Source: JASUTC01 sp964604305
GTDB taxonomy: Bacteria > Thermotogota > Thermotogae > MWEM01
Assembly: GCA_964604305.1 (NCBI GenBank)
Contig: CAZRYM010000001.1
Location: 1-64,000, forward strand
Length of the DNA stretch: 64,000 bases
Reading direction: 5' to 3'
In this document: positions 34,032-41,246 of the stretch, in pieces
Position numbering within the stretch: the stretch's first letter is position 1
Layout of the letters: the number at the start of each line of letters is the position of its first letter
Made by a program: the position numbers and the translations under genes
The notes under the pieces: generated by a model
Database searches by the model: none
Told to the model about the DNA's origin: nothing
What the model saw: only the letters and a program-made list of their open reading frames with translations

Positions 34032-35312
34032 TTATTCTATTGCCTTTTCTTTCGTTTCTATACCATACTTTGAAAACAAAAAAGCTCCGATAAGCATAAA
34101 AACCGCCAAAGTAACAGTCATAATAATGGTTGTATTCCCTCCCGTTTCTATCAAAAATGTGGCATAGAAAGGGGCTATAATACCGCTTATTCTTGCCATC
34201 ACACCTGATGAACCATTTCCCAGCGCTCGCATTTCCGTTGGGAAAAGTTCGGGGGTGTAAGCATAAACAAAGCCCCAAGATCCCATGCAAAAAACAGAAA
34301 GGATGACGGCAAACAAAAGTGATGTGAATGTTGAGTGGACGCTGAAGAGCAACAGCACTGCCAATCCGGTTCCTGTAAAAAAGAATATCGATGTTTTTTT
34401 TCTTCCAATTCGTTCAATGAGATAAGCAGCCAGGAGATAACCGGGGAGTTGCATGATTAACATAAAAAACGTATACCATAAGGCGTTGGTATGTTCAATT
34501 CCCCTGGAAGCAAATATTTTTGGGGCCCATGTGAAAATTCCATAATAGGTGAAACTAACCGAAAACCATGCAAACCAGATCATGATGGTTCTGGAAAGAT
34601 ATTTGCCTCTTAACAATTCCAAAACAGGAATTTTGACCGGTGCGTGCATTTCGATATCCTCTTTTATTTTCACTCGTAAAGTTTTTTCCAGTGCGGTTTT
34701 ACCACCTTTTAAAAAGGCATATTTAGGACTCTTGGGTAAAGTAAAGGCAATGATTAACAGGGGTACACTAAAAAAGGCCAATGCAAAATAAGAGGGGCTC
34801 CAACCGTATTCACTGACAGTCAGCACACTAAAAAGACCCAGCAAGATACTGCCAATAGCCCAACTGGATTCCAGATAAGTCAAATATCTTCCACGGAGTT
34901 TGATGGAAGTAAATTCACTCAGATAAGCATTCACGACAGGTAAAAGCCCCCCGTATCCCAAACCGGAAAGAAGTCTGTAAAGGGCAAATTCCTGTCCTGT
35001 TTTTGCCGTTGCCGTCATAGCTGAAAAGACACCCGCTATCACCAAAAATACTATGTTTGTGTATTTCCTTCCAAAAAGATCTGAGAGAAAGCCGGAAATT
35101 AGGGCACCGAAAAGCATGCCAACAAACACCGAGCTGGCGATGGCTCCTTTCATCTGCTCACTTCCCGGAAGTTGTTCAAGTACAGACGGCAATGTCAGTG
35201 ACATCACCATGACACCTGCTGCTGCCAGCATCCACTGAAACGAGGTCAACAAAAGCAGCAGATTTTGTTTCTTACTGGGTACATATTTTTCAATTACCTT
35301 GTCAATGATCAT
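34032..35312 (-). CDS. Major facilitator superfamily transporter, metabolite:H+ symporter type
   Basis: A 426-residue, 12-helix transporter. Family marks are GALISGFLSDLFGRKYTNIV (motif A, D-x-x-G-R-K) after helix 2, YRLLSGLGYGGLLPVVNAYL in helix 4, RGRYLTYLESSWAIGSILLG, ERIGRKKTS after helix 8 and YTPELFPTEMRALGNGSSG in helix 11. The pattern fits the SP/AAHS-like carriers of sugars or aromatic acids; the substrate cannot be named. The start is the ATG eight bases after GGAGG. It is monocistronic with its own promoter. Confidence 0.9.
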   Translation of the reverse strand: MIIDKVIEKYVPSKKQNLLLLLTSFQWMLAAAGVMVMSLTLPSVLEQLPGSEQMKGAIASSVFVGMLFGALISGFLSDLFGRKYTNIVFLVIAGVFSAMTATAKTGQEFALYRLLSGLGYGGLLPVVNAYLSEFTSIKLRGRYLTYLESSWAIGSILLGLFSVLTVSEYGWSPSYFALAFFSVPLLIIAFTLPKSPKYAFLKGGKTALEKTLRVKIKEDIEMHAPVKIPVLELLRGKYLSRTIMIWFAWFSVSFTYYGIFTWAPKIFASRGIEHTNALWYTFFMLIMQLPGYLLAAYLIERIGRKKTSIFFFTGTGLAVLLLFSVHSTFTSLLFAVILSVFCMGSWGFVYAYTPELFPTEMRALGNGSSGVMARISGIIAPFYATFLIETGGNTTIIMTVTLAVFMLIGAFLFSKYGIETKEKAIE

Positions 35313-35395
35313 TTTTTGTCCCTCCAAGGATTAAAAGGTTTTTTAACAACAGATTGCACGGTAAAAAATTCTTTGGAAAACAAGAGGTATGAAAG

Positions 35396-35426
35396 ATTAT
35401 AACACTAATTTAGAAGTGTAACACTT
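35396..35426 (-). promoter_or_regulatory. MFS promoter with a palindrome over the -35 region
   Basis: On the minus strand TGTTATAAT (-10 at 35396-35401) lies about 83 bases before the gene. At the -35 position is AAGTGTAACACTT (35414-35426), a perfect palindrome around one central base, instead of a good -35. Its half-site AGTGT is shared with the operator at 33739. Confidence 0.55.
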
Positions 35427-35456
35427 TAAGACTTCCGCCCCATTCACTCCTGTGTT

Positions 35457-35484
35457 TTGAATCTGGTAAATTATCGAGTATAAT
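35457..35484 (+). promoter_or_regulatory. glnS promoter
   Basis: TTGAAT (35457-35462), 16 bases, TATAAT (35479-35484). It leaves a leader of about 80 bases before glnS. Confidence 0.65.
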
Positions 35485-35570
35485 AAACATTGTTCCATGT
35501 TCTTTCTTAAAGATTGCGTTTTTTCAACACGGAAATTAATTTCAAAAGATAAAACAGGAGGTATTTATTG

Positions 35571-37250
35571 ATGGCAACAGATTCAGAAAAATCGAAGAAT
35601 TTTATCGAGAAAATAATCGAGGATGATCTGAAAACAGGGAAGGTTAAGAAGGTAGTCACCCGATTTCCCCCTGAACCGAACGCACAGCTTCATATCGGAC
35701 ACGCAAAGGCAATTTTGCTGAATTACAACATGGCGAAAAATTACAGTGGGCAGTTTAACCTTCGTTTTGACGATACAAATCCCGAGAAAGAAGAAATCCA
35801 TTACATGGAATCGATGAAAAAAGATATCAAATGGTTGGGGGCTGATTGGGACAAACTGTGTTATGCTTCGGACTATTTCGAGCAACTCTGTCAATGGGCG
35901 GTGGAACTAATTGAAAAAGGACTTGCCTATGTAGACAATCAAACAGCTGATGAAATCAGAGAAAACAGAGGTACCCTCACAGAACCCGGCAAAGAATCTC
36001 CCTTTAGAAAAAGAACTGTTGAGGAAAATTTAAAGCTTTTTGAAGATATGAGAAACGGTTCTTTTGATGAAGGCGAAGCCGTCTTAAGAGCAAAGATCGA
36101 TATGTCTCATCCCAACATCAACATGCGCGACCCAATTATGTACAGGATACTAAAAAAGGAACATTACAGGACAGGAGACAGATGGTGTATTTATCCCATG
36201 TACGATTTCGCACATGGATACGAAGATGCCATTGAAGGGGTCACACATTCTTTATGCTCTATAGAATTTGAAGATCATAGGCCTTTGTATAATTGGTTTA
36301 TTGAAAACGTCAGTGTTCCAAATGTTCCACATCAATATGAATTTGCAAGGCTTCAACTCAGTTATACCGTCATGAGCAAAAGGCTTCTTCTTGAGCTTGT
36401 CAATACCGGGATAGTGGAAGGTCTGGATGATCCCAGAATGCCTACTCTCTCAGGATTGAGAAGGAGGGGGTATACACCGGATTCCATTGCACGATTTGTT
36501 GAAGAAATCGGTGTTGCCAAAGCGAACAGCCTTGTGGATCATGAATTTCTGGAACATGTTTTAAGGGAGGAACTAAATAAAACCACCTGGCGGATGATGG
36601 CCGTTCTTGACCCGGTCAAGGTTATCATAGAGAATTATCCGGAAGAAAAAGTCGAGTATTTCCAGGGGGAGAATAACCCGGAAAACCCGGAAGATGGCAG
36701 TCGTCAGATTCCTTTCACCAGGGAATTGTACATCGAACGCGATGACTTTTTGGAAAATCCCCCGAGAAAGTATTTCAGATTGTCACCGGGCAAAGAAGTT
36801 CGCCTAAAGTTCGCTTATTACATCACCTGCAAAGAAGTTGTCAAAGATGAAAATGGCAGGGTTATCGAACTCATCTGCACTTATGATCCCGAATCCAGAG
36901 GGGGAGGCACACCTGACGGCAGAAGGGTTAAAGGAACTTTGCATTGGGTGAGTGCTTCCCATGCAAAGAAGGCGGAAGTTCGGCTATACGATAAACTCTT
37001 TACGTTAAAAGATATGAGAGATATGGAAGAGGGGAAAACATATAAGGATTATTTGAATCCAGAGTCACTGGTAGTTTTAAAAGACTGTATGGTTGAGCCT
37101 GCTTTGGTTGAATCGAATCCCGGAGATAAATTTCAGTTTTTAAGAAAGGGTTATTTCTGTACCGATTCAAACAGCACCAAAGAGTATCCGGTTTATAATC
37201 AAGCGGTTGCTTTAAGGGATACATGGGCGAAAATTCAAAAGAATAAATAA
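35571..37250 (+). CDS. glnS: Glutaminyl-tRNA synthetase
   Basis: A 559-residue class I synthetase that charges tRNA-Gln. The N-terminus has RFPPEPNAQLHIGHAKAI (HIGH motif) and FNLRFDDTNPEKE. The second signature is VMSKR in SYTVMSKRLLLELV. The GlnRS-specific part DPRMPTLSGLRRRGYTP is present, and the C-terminal anticodon-binding beta barrels are complete (LRKGYFCTDSN). It is distinct from GluRS of the discriminating type. GlnRS is patchy outside gammaproteobacteria and a few other groups and was probably acquired by transfer. The ATG is nine bases after GGAGG; a TTG one codon before is an alternative. Confidence 0.95.
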   Translation: MATDSEKSKNFIEKIIEDDLKTGKVKKVVTRFPPEPNAQLHIGHAKAILLNYNMAKNYSGQFNLRFDDTNPEKEEIHYMESMKKDIKWLGADWDKLCYASDYFEQLCQWAVELIEKGLAYVDNQTADEIRENRGTLTEPGKESPFRKRTVEENLKLFEDMRNGSFDEGEAVLRAKIDMSHPNINMRDPIMYRILKKEHYRTGDRWCIYPMYDFAHGYEDAIEGVTHSLCSIEFEDHRPLYNWFIENVSVPNVPHQYEFARLQLSYTVMSKRLLLELVNTGIVEGLDDPRMPTLSGLRRRGYTPDSIARFVEEIGVAKANSLVDHEFLEHVLREELNKTTWRMMAVLDPVKVIIENYPEEKVEYFQGENNPENPEDGSRQIPFTRELYIERDDFLENPPRKYFRLSPGKEVRLKFAYYITCKEVVKDENGRVIELICTYDPESRGGGTPDGRRVKGTLHWVSASHAKKAEVRLYDKLFTLKDMRDMEEGKTYKDYLNPESLVVLKDCMVEPALVESNPGDKFQFLRKGYFCTDSNSTKEYPVYNQAVALRDTWAKIQKNK

Positions 37251-37272
37251 TTTTCATAAAAGGAGGGATTTT

Positions 37273-38328
37273 ATGAACAGGAAAGTTTTGTTAGTTTCAT
37301 TATTGATGCTATCTGTGATCATGATTTTCGCATCTGTTTCGGGAACAGTTGCAGAGGTGGACAAATACGGCAACGTCCATACCGGGATTTTGGAAGAAGA
37401 ATTTTTGGCAGAAGGTTTTGAACTGGGTGATATGTTACTGATCACCATGGGAGAGCAATCCGTACAAGCACCGTTTGTAACTACCTACGGAGATGTTGAT
37501 AGGGGAAATCCTCTGGTGAGGCTTTCTGGAGGACATGTGGCTATGGCTTTGAATTACGCCAATTTTGCCAAGACTTATTCATTAGAAGTGGGGTCACCTG
37601 TTTCTTTTGAATTGGTTGAAAAAGGCGCTTATCTGGAGGAATTGGAAATTAGAAATCTTGTCAGGACAGATGTTCGGGAAGATTATGCATCTGATGCCAT
37701 ATTTGCCAACTTCCGTGAAGTTACCATGGGAGAGATTGATGCCAATATCCTTTACCGCTCTTGTCACCCTTCCTTAGACGACCCCAGAGCTCCTTACGCC
37801 AGTCTGTTAGTTGAAGAAGCGGGTATTAAGACGGCCATCAATCTTTCCGATTCTGATGAAGAATTGGCAGAATATTTAGCTTATTCAGATTATTATGAAT
37901 CCATAAAGGAAGCCGGAAATATGATCAATCTGAATATGGGTGTGGATTTGTTAAGTGATGAATTTGCAGCTAAACTGAAAAAAGCCCTTTTATTTATGAT
38001 AGAAAAAGAGCCTCCCTATTTGATTCATTGTGTAGAAGGAAAAGACCGAGCGGGTATGACGGTTGCCATTTTGGGAGCACTCATGGGCGCAACGGTTGAC
38101 GAAATCTATGCTGATTACGTTGCTTCTTATGAAAACTACTATAATGTCGAAAAGGGCACAAAAGCCTATGATGCGGTTGAAAACATCATCAGAGGTATCT
38201 TTAAATCCATCAATAATGGTAATGAAATTACCGATGATAATGTTGGTTATGTTGCCATAAGTTATTTAAAAGAAAAGGCAGGATTGACCTATCCACAAAT
38301 TCTGGCACTTCAAGCGATTTTAAGGTAA
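37273..38328 (+). CDS. Exported Cys-based (tyrosine-type) phosphatase with an N-terminal domain resembling the C-domain of SAM hydroxide adenosyltransferases
   Basis: A 351-residue secreted protein with a signal peptide at 1 to ~22. Residues ~24-115 (VAEVDKYGNVHTGI, VTTYGDVDRGNPLVRLSGGH, NYANFAKTYSLEVGSPV) look like the beta-barrel C-terminal domain of SAM-dependent chlorinase/adenosyltransferases. The rest is a dual-specificity/tyrosine phosphatase: LYRSCHPSLDDPRAPYA, then the P-loop HCVEGKDRAG at 252-261 with Cys253 and Arg259. It would act outside the cytoplasm on phosphotyrosine, a phosphorylated sugar or an inositol phosphate. GGAGGG precedes the ATG. It follows glnS by 22 bases. Confidence 0.85.
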   Translation: MNRKVLLVSLLMLSVIMIFASVSGTVAEVDKYGNVHTGILEEEFLAEGFELGDMLLITMGEQSVQAPFVTTYGDVDRGNPLVRLSGGHVAMALNYANFAKTYSLEVGSPVSFELVEKGAYLEELEIRNLVRTDVREDYASDAIFANFREVTMGEIDANILYRSCHPSLDDPRAPYASLLVEEAGIKTAINLSDSDEELAEYLAYSDYYESIKEAGNMINLNMGVDLLSDEFAAKLKKALLFMIEKEPPYLIHCVEGKDRAGMTVAILGALMGATVDEIYADYVASYENYYNVEKGTKAYDAVENIIRGIFKSINNGNEITDDNVGYVAISYLKEKAGLTYPQILALQAILR

Positions 38329-38332
38329 GCTT

Positions 38333-38369
38333 AAACAAAGGGGCAGATCATATTTCTGTCCCTTTGTTT
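38333..38369 (+). terminator. Terminator after the phosphatase gene
   Basis: AAACAAAGGGGCAGA pairs with TCTGTCCCTTTGTTT (one G-T pair) around a 7-base loop, followed by GTTTCTTTT. Confidence 0.85.
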
Positions 38370-38391
38370 GTTTCTTTTGAAAAGATATTCC

Positions 38392-38420
38392 TTGACATAG
38401 AAGAGAGGGTATGATAAAAT
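38392..38420 (+). promoter_or_regulatory. tRNA-Val promoter, near consensus
   Basis: TTGACA (38392-38397), 17 bases, TAAAAT (38415-38420); the tRNA begins 11 bases later. The hexamers and spacing are the same as at the tRNA-Gln promoter. Confidence 0.88.
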
Positions 38421-38431
38421 AATACTGCTTT

Positions 38432-38506
38432 GAGTGTGTAGCTCAGTGGGAGAGCGCTTCCCTGACGCGGAAGAGGCCGAAGGTTCAATCCCCTCCACAC
38501 TCACCA
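38432..38506 (+). tRNA. tRNA-Val (anticodon GAC)
   Basis: A 75-base cloverleaf with encoded CCA. The acceptor is GAGTGTG/CACACTC, the D-stem GCTC/GAGC, the anticodon stem CTTCC/GGAAG with loop CTGACGC giving GAC, and the T-loop TTCAATC. The T-stem has one A-C mismatch. Confidence 0.94.
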
Positions 38507-38509
38507 GAG

Positions 38510-38537
38510 GGAGCCTGAAATATCGGCTCCTTTTTTT
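38510..38537 (+). terminator. Terminator after tRNA-Val
   Basis: GGAGCC - 9 bases - GGCTCC followed by seven T. It ends 14 bases before the nadD start, so part of the transcripts may read through into nadD. Confidence 0.8.
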
Positions 38538-38551
38538 ATGAGGTGAAACGT

Positions 38552-39163
38552 GTGAAATACGCTATTTTTGGGGGTTCTTTCAACCCGGTTCATAACGGTC
38601 ATATCATCATTGTGCAGAAGATGCTGGATTATATCAAAGACCTTGATCATCTGTATATAGTTCCTGCCGGTTGTTCCCCTTTTAAACGAGAGATGGAAGA
38701 CCATGCAAATTTTGATATAAGATATACCTGGTGCTCCCGGGCATTTAATAGAATTGACCGAACAAGCACAATTGATATTGAACGCAATTATAATGCTGAT
38801 TCCCCTTCGTTTACTTACGATACGATCAAACTGTTTTATAAAAGATATCAAGTTTTTCCAACTCTAATCATCGGTGAGGATTCACTTGCCTCTTTTCACA
38901 AATGGAAACATCATGACAAGATATTGGAAAAATGCCAGCTTGCCGTTTTCAGAAGAAGAGGTTACTCAGGAAAGATAAAAATCGAAAACAGATATCTTGG
39001 GAAGATTACCGTTTACGATTCACCATACATCGAGATTTCATCTACTGAGATTAGAAAACGAATTAACGTTAATAAGTCAATCCGGGGTTATGTGCCCGAG
39101 TTATTGGAAGATCAGATAATGGATATTTATAAAAAGATGAGTGATGGAAATGAAAAAAGTTGA
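38552..39163 (+). CDS. nadD: Nicotinate-nucleotide adenylyltransferase
   Basis: A 203-residue NAD biosynthesis enzyme that adenylates nicotinate mononucleotide. The N-terminal FGGSFNPVHNGHI contains the HxGH nucleotidyltransferase motif. The C-terminal ISSTEIRKRI is the second signature. The start is a GTG at 38552, eight bases after GAGG; an earlier in-frame GTG is part of that site. It overlaps the U32-family gene by 14 bases. Confidence 0.94.
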   Translation: MKYAIFGGSFNPVHNGHIIIVQKMLDYIKDLDHLYIVPAGCSPFKREMEDHANFDIRYTWCSRAFNRIDRTSTIDIERNYNADSPSFTYDTIKLFYKRYQVFPTLIIGEDSLASFHKWKHHDKILEKCQLAVFRRRGYSGKIKIENRYLGKITVYDSPYIEISSTEIRKRINVNKSIRGYVPELLEDQIMDIYKKMSDGNEKS

Positions 39164-40397
39164 ACTGTTAGCCCCTGCGGGATCTATGGAAAAATTGGAG
39201 ATGGCTTTTTTATACGGTGCCGATGCTTGTTATTTAGGTGGTACAGCTTTTGGTCTCAGAGCTAATGCTAAGAATTTTAACCCCGAAGAGATTGCAAAGG
39301 CGGTTGAATATGCACATGAGAGGGGAAAACGCATCTACGTCACGGTAAATATCATGGCGCATAACGAAGATTTGATTGGACTTGAAGATTATCTGTCGGA
39401 TTTGTCTAAAGCAAACGTGGATGCCATACTCGTTTCCGATCCGGGTATTTTCATGATCGTAAAACAACAAACCCCGGAGATAGAAGTCCATTTAAGTACA
39501 CAGGCCAATGCCACCAACTATAAAACCATAGAATATTGGAAAAACCAGGGAATGAAACGGGCTGTATTGGCAAGGGAACTAAGTCTAAAAGAAATTCGAG
39601 AAATCAGGGAAAGAATCGATGATGATTTTGAATTGGAAGCCTTTGTTCACGGTGCAATGTGCGTATCTTATTCAGGCAGGTGTCTTTTATCAAGTTTCAT
39701 GACCGGCAGGGATTCTAACAGGGGGGAGTGCTCCCACCCATGCAGATGGCGATATCATCTTGTAGAATCCACCCGACCAAATGAGTATTACCCCATTGAA
39801 GAGGATGGACATGGGACCCATATCCTGAACTCTAAGGATTTGTGTATGATAGACCATATACCCGATTTAATCAATGCCGGTATTTCAAGCCTGAAAATTG
39901 AGGGAAGAATGAAGAGTGCGTATTATGTTGCCACAGTTGTCAGAGCGTATCGATTGGCGATAGATGCATATTATAAGAACCTTGAAAACTGGCGTTTCAA
40001 CCCGTATTGGCTGGAGGAAATTGAGAAAACAAGCCATAGAAAGTTCACAACTGGTTTTTACTATGGAAATCAACATGAAGGGGCCCAAGCATATGATACC
40101 AGCAAATATATTAGAGAGTACAGTTTTATTGGTATAGTCATTGGAGAAAATTTTGAACCCGGTTGCTGGAAGATTGAGCAAAGAAATAAATTCTGTGTGG
40201 ATGAACAGATTGAAATTATTGAACCCAATTCAGATTCAACCATTTATACCCGTGTTTTGAAGATAGTGGAAAGTACCACAGGAGAGTTAAGGGAAAATGC
40301 CCCGCATCCGCAGGAAAAGATCATTGTCAAGTTTGAGGGACTGGACGATATTCAGCTGAAAAAAGGTTCATTGCTGAGAAAGCAATTGAACGGATGA
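39150..40397 (+). CDS. Peptidase U32 family protein (TrhP/YegQ-like tRNA hydroxylation factor)
   Basis: A 415-residue protein. Family marks are KKVELLAPAGSMEKLEMAF, GADACYLGG, HLSTQANATNYKT, FVHGAMCVSYSGRCLLSSF, ECSHPCRWRY and ISSLKIEGRMKS. The conserved Cys residues probably bind an Fe-S cluster. Members of this group, once called proteases, are linked to prephenate-dependent hydroxylation of tRNA U34 (TrhP) or of rRNA (RlhA); which one applies here is unclear. I chose the ATG giving MKKVELLAPAG; two earlier in-frame starts are possible. It meets the RNase H gene tail-to-tail with three bases between. Confidence 0.9.
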   Translation: MKKVELLAPAGSMEKLEMAFLYGADACYLGGTAFGLRANAKNFNPEEIAKAVEYAHERGKRIYVTVNIMAHNEDLIGLEDYLSDLSKANVDAILVSDPGIFMIVKQQTPEIEVHLSTQANATNYKTIEYWKNQGMKRAVLARELSLKEIREIRERIDDDFELEAFVHGAMCVSYSGRCLLSSFMTGRDSNRGECSHPCRWRYHLVESTRPNEYYPIEEDGHGTHILNSKDLCMIDHIPDLINAGISSLKIEGRMKSAYYVATVVRAYRLAIDAYYKNLENWRFNPYWLEEIEKTSHRKFTTGFYYGNQHEGAQAYDTSKYIREYSFIGIVIGENFEPGCWKIEQRNKFCVDEQIEIIEPNSDSTIYTRVLKIVESTTGELRENAPHPQEKIIVKFEGLDDIQLKKGSLLRKQLNG

Positions 40398-40400
40398 GTA

Positions 40401-41135
40401 TCATAATCCTTGTTGTGCCCCTTTTTTTGCAAGAATATCAGCCATTTCATTAAACAACGATCCGGAATGTGCTTTGACTTTATACCAATGAACCATTACT
40501 GTGTTTTTTTTCATGAATTCCTTATAAGCTTTCGTAATGGCGTTATTTGCTTTCCATGTATCTTCAGCCCATTCTCTTATACCGGTATAGTCATAAAATA
40601 TGGCAATACTTTTTATATCATTTTCCATACAATATTTCAAAACTTCTTGAACGGCTCTCAGTTCACCTGTTACCTGTCTTAACCCATCACTGGAATCAAT
40701 ATGCCCACTAAATTTCTTTATTGGTATTCCGTATCTGAGAATGACTGCCCCATATCCTGTGTTTGAGTTGATATAACTGCCGTCCACAAATGCATGATAT
40801 TCCAATTCACTAATCTTTTCCGGGTTATTTGGCGGTTTTGAATCATTAAAGATAACTCGTAACATACTTTCAGTCTTTTCATCTGTACTCTTTTCAAATA
40901 TGACTGAAAACACCTTCTTTTTAGGGCTGTAATATAAATTGAAACGCGAATAAACAATATCGTCATTGTCCAGGAGTTCGAGTTTTACCATATAATCCCG
41001 AAAAAAAACGGGTCTTAAGGCATATCCGGCTTTTTTTAACTTCCCTTGATTTTCAAAGTTTATTTTCTCTTCAAGCACTTGTTGCTGCTTGTACAAACAG
41101 ATCACCCCGTTTTTGTTCTTATTTTCCGTTATCAT
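40401..41135 (-). CDS. Ribonuclease H-like protein with an extra N-terminal domain
   Basis: A 244-residue protein. The C-terminal ~145 residues are an RNase HI fold: YHAFVDGSY with the first catalytic Asp, GELRAVQEVLKYC with the Glu, IAIFYDYTGI with the second Asp, and HSGSLFNEMADILAKKGA with the His/Asp end. It should cut RNA in RNA-DNA hybrids. The N-terminal ~100 residues are beta-rich and not recognised; they are not an obvious viroplasmin HBD domain. No ribosome-binding site precedes the ATG, so the start is uncertain. Confidence 0.85.
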   Translation of the reverse strand: MITENKNKNGVICLYKQQQVLEEKINFENQGKLKKAGYALRPVFFRDYMVKLELLDNDDIVYSRFNLYYSPKKKVFSVIFEKSTDEKTESMLRVIFNDSKPPNNPEKISELEYHAFVDGSYINSNTGYGAVILRYGIPIKKFSGHIDSSDGLRQVTGELRAVQEVLKYCMENDIKSIAIFYDYTGIREWAEDTWKANNAITKAYKEFMKKNTVMVHWYKVKAHSGSLFNEMADILAKKGAQQGL

Positions 41136-41191
41136 GCTGTGATTTATAATAACATTTTACCATAATCTTCAGAACTTTTCATCTAAGTAAC

Positions 41192-41223
41192 AAAAAAAAG
41201 GCGCAATCACACGCCTTTTTTTG
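41192..41223. terminator. Terminator after the hydrogenase gene, bidirectional
   Basis: An A-run plus GGCG pairs with CGCC plus a T-run around CAATCACA. It lies 23 bases past the hydrogenase stop. Confidence 0.85.
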
Positions 41224-41246
41224 TTTTATTTTTTTAGTACCAGTGT

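Noticed and set aside
41135..41171. A leaderless transcript for the RNase H gene (TATAAA seven bases before its ATG)
   Set aside because: The -10 is weak, there is no extended element or -35, and the true start codon is not certain.
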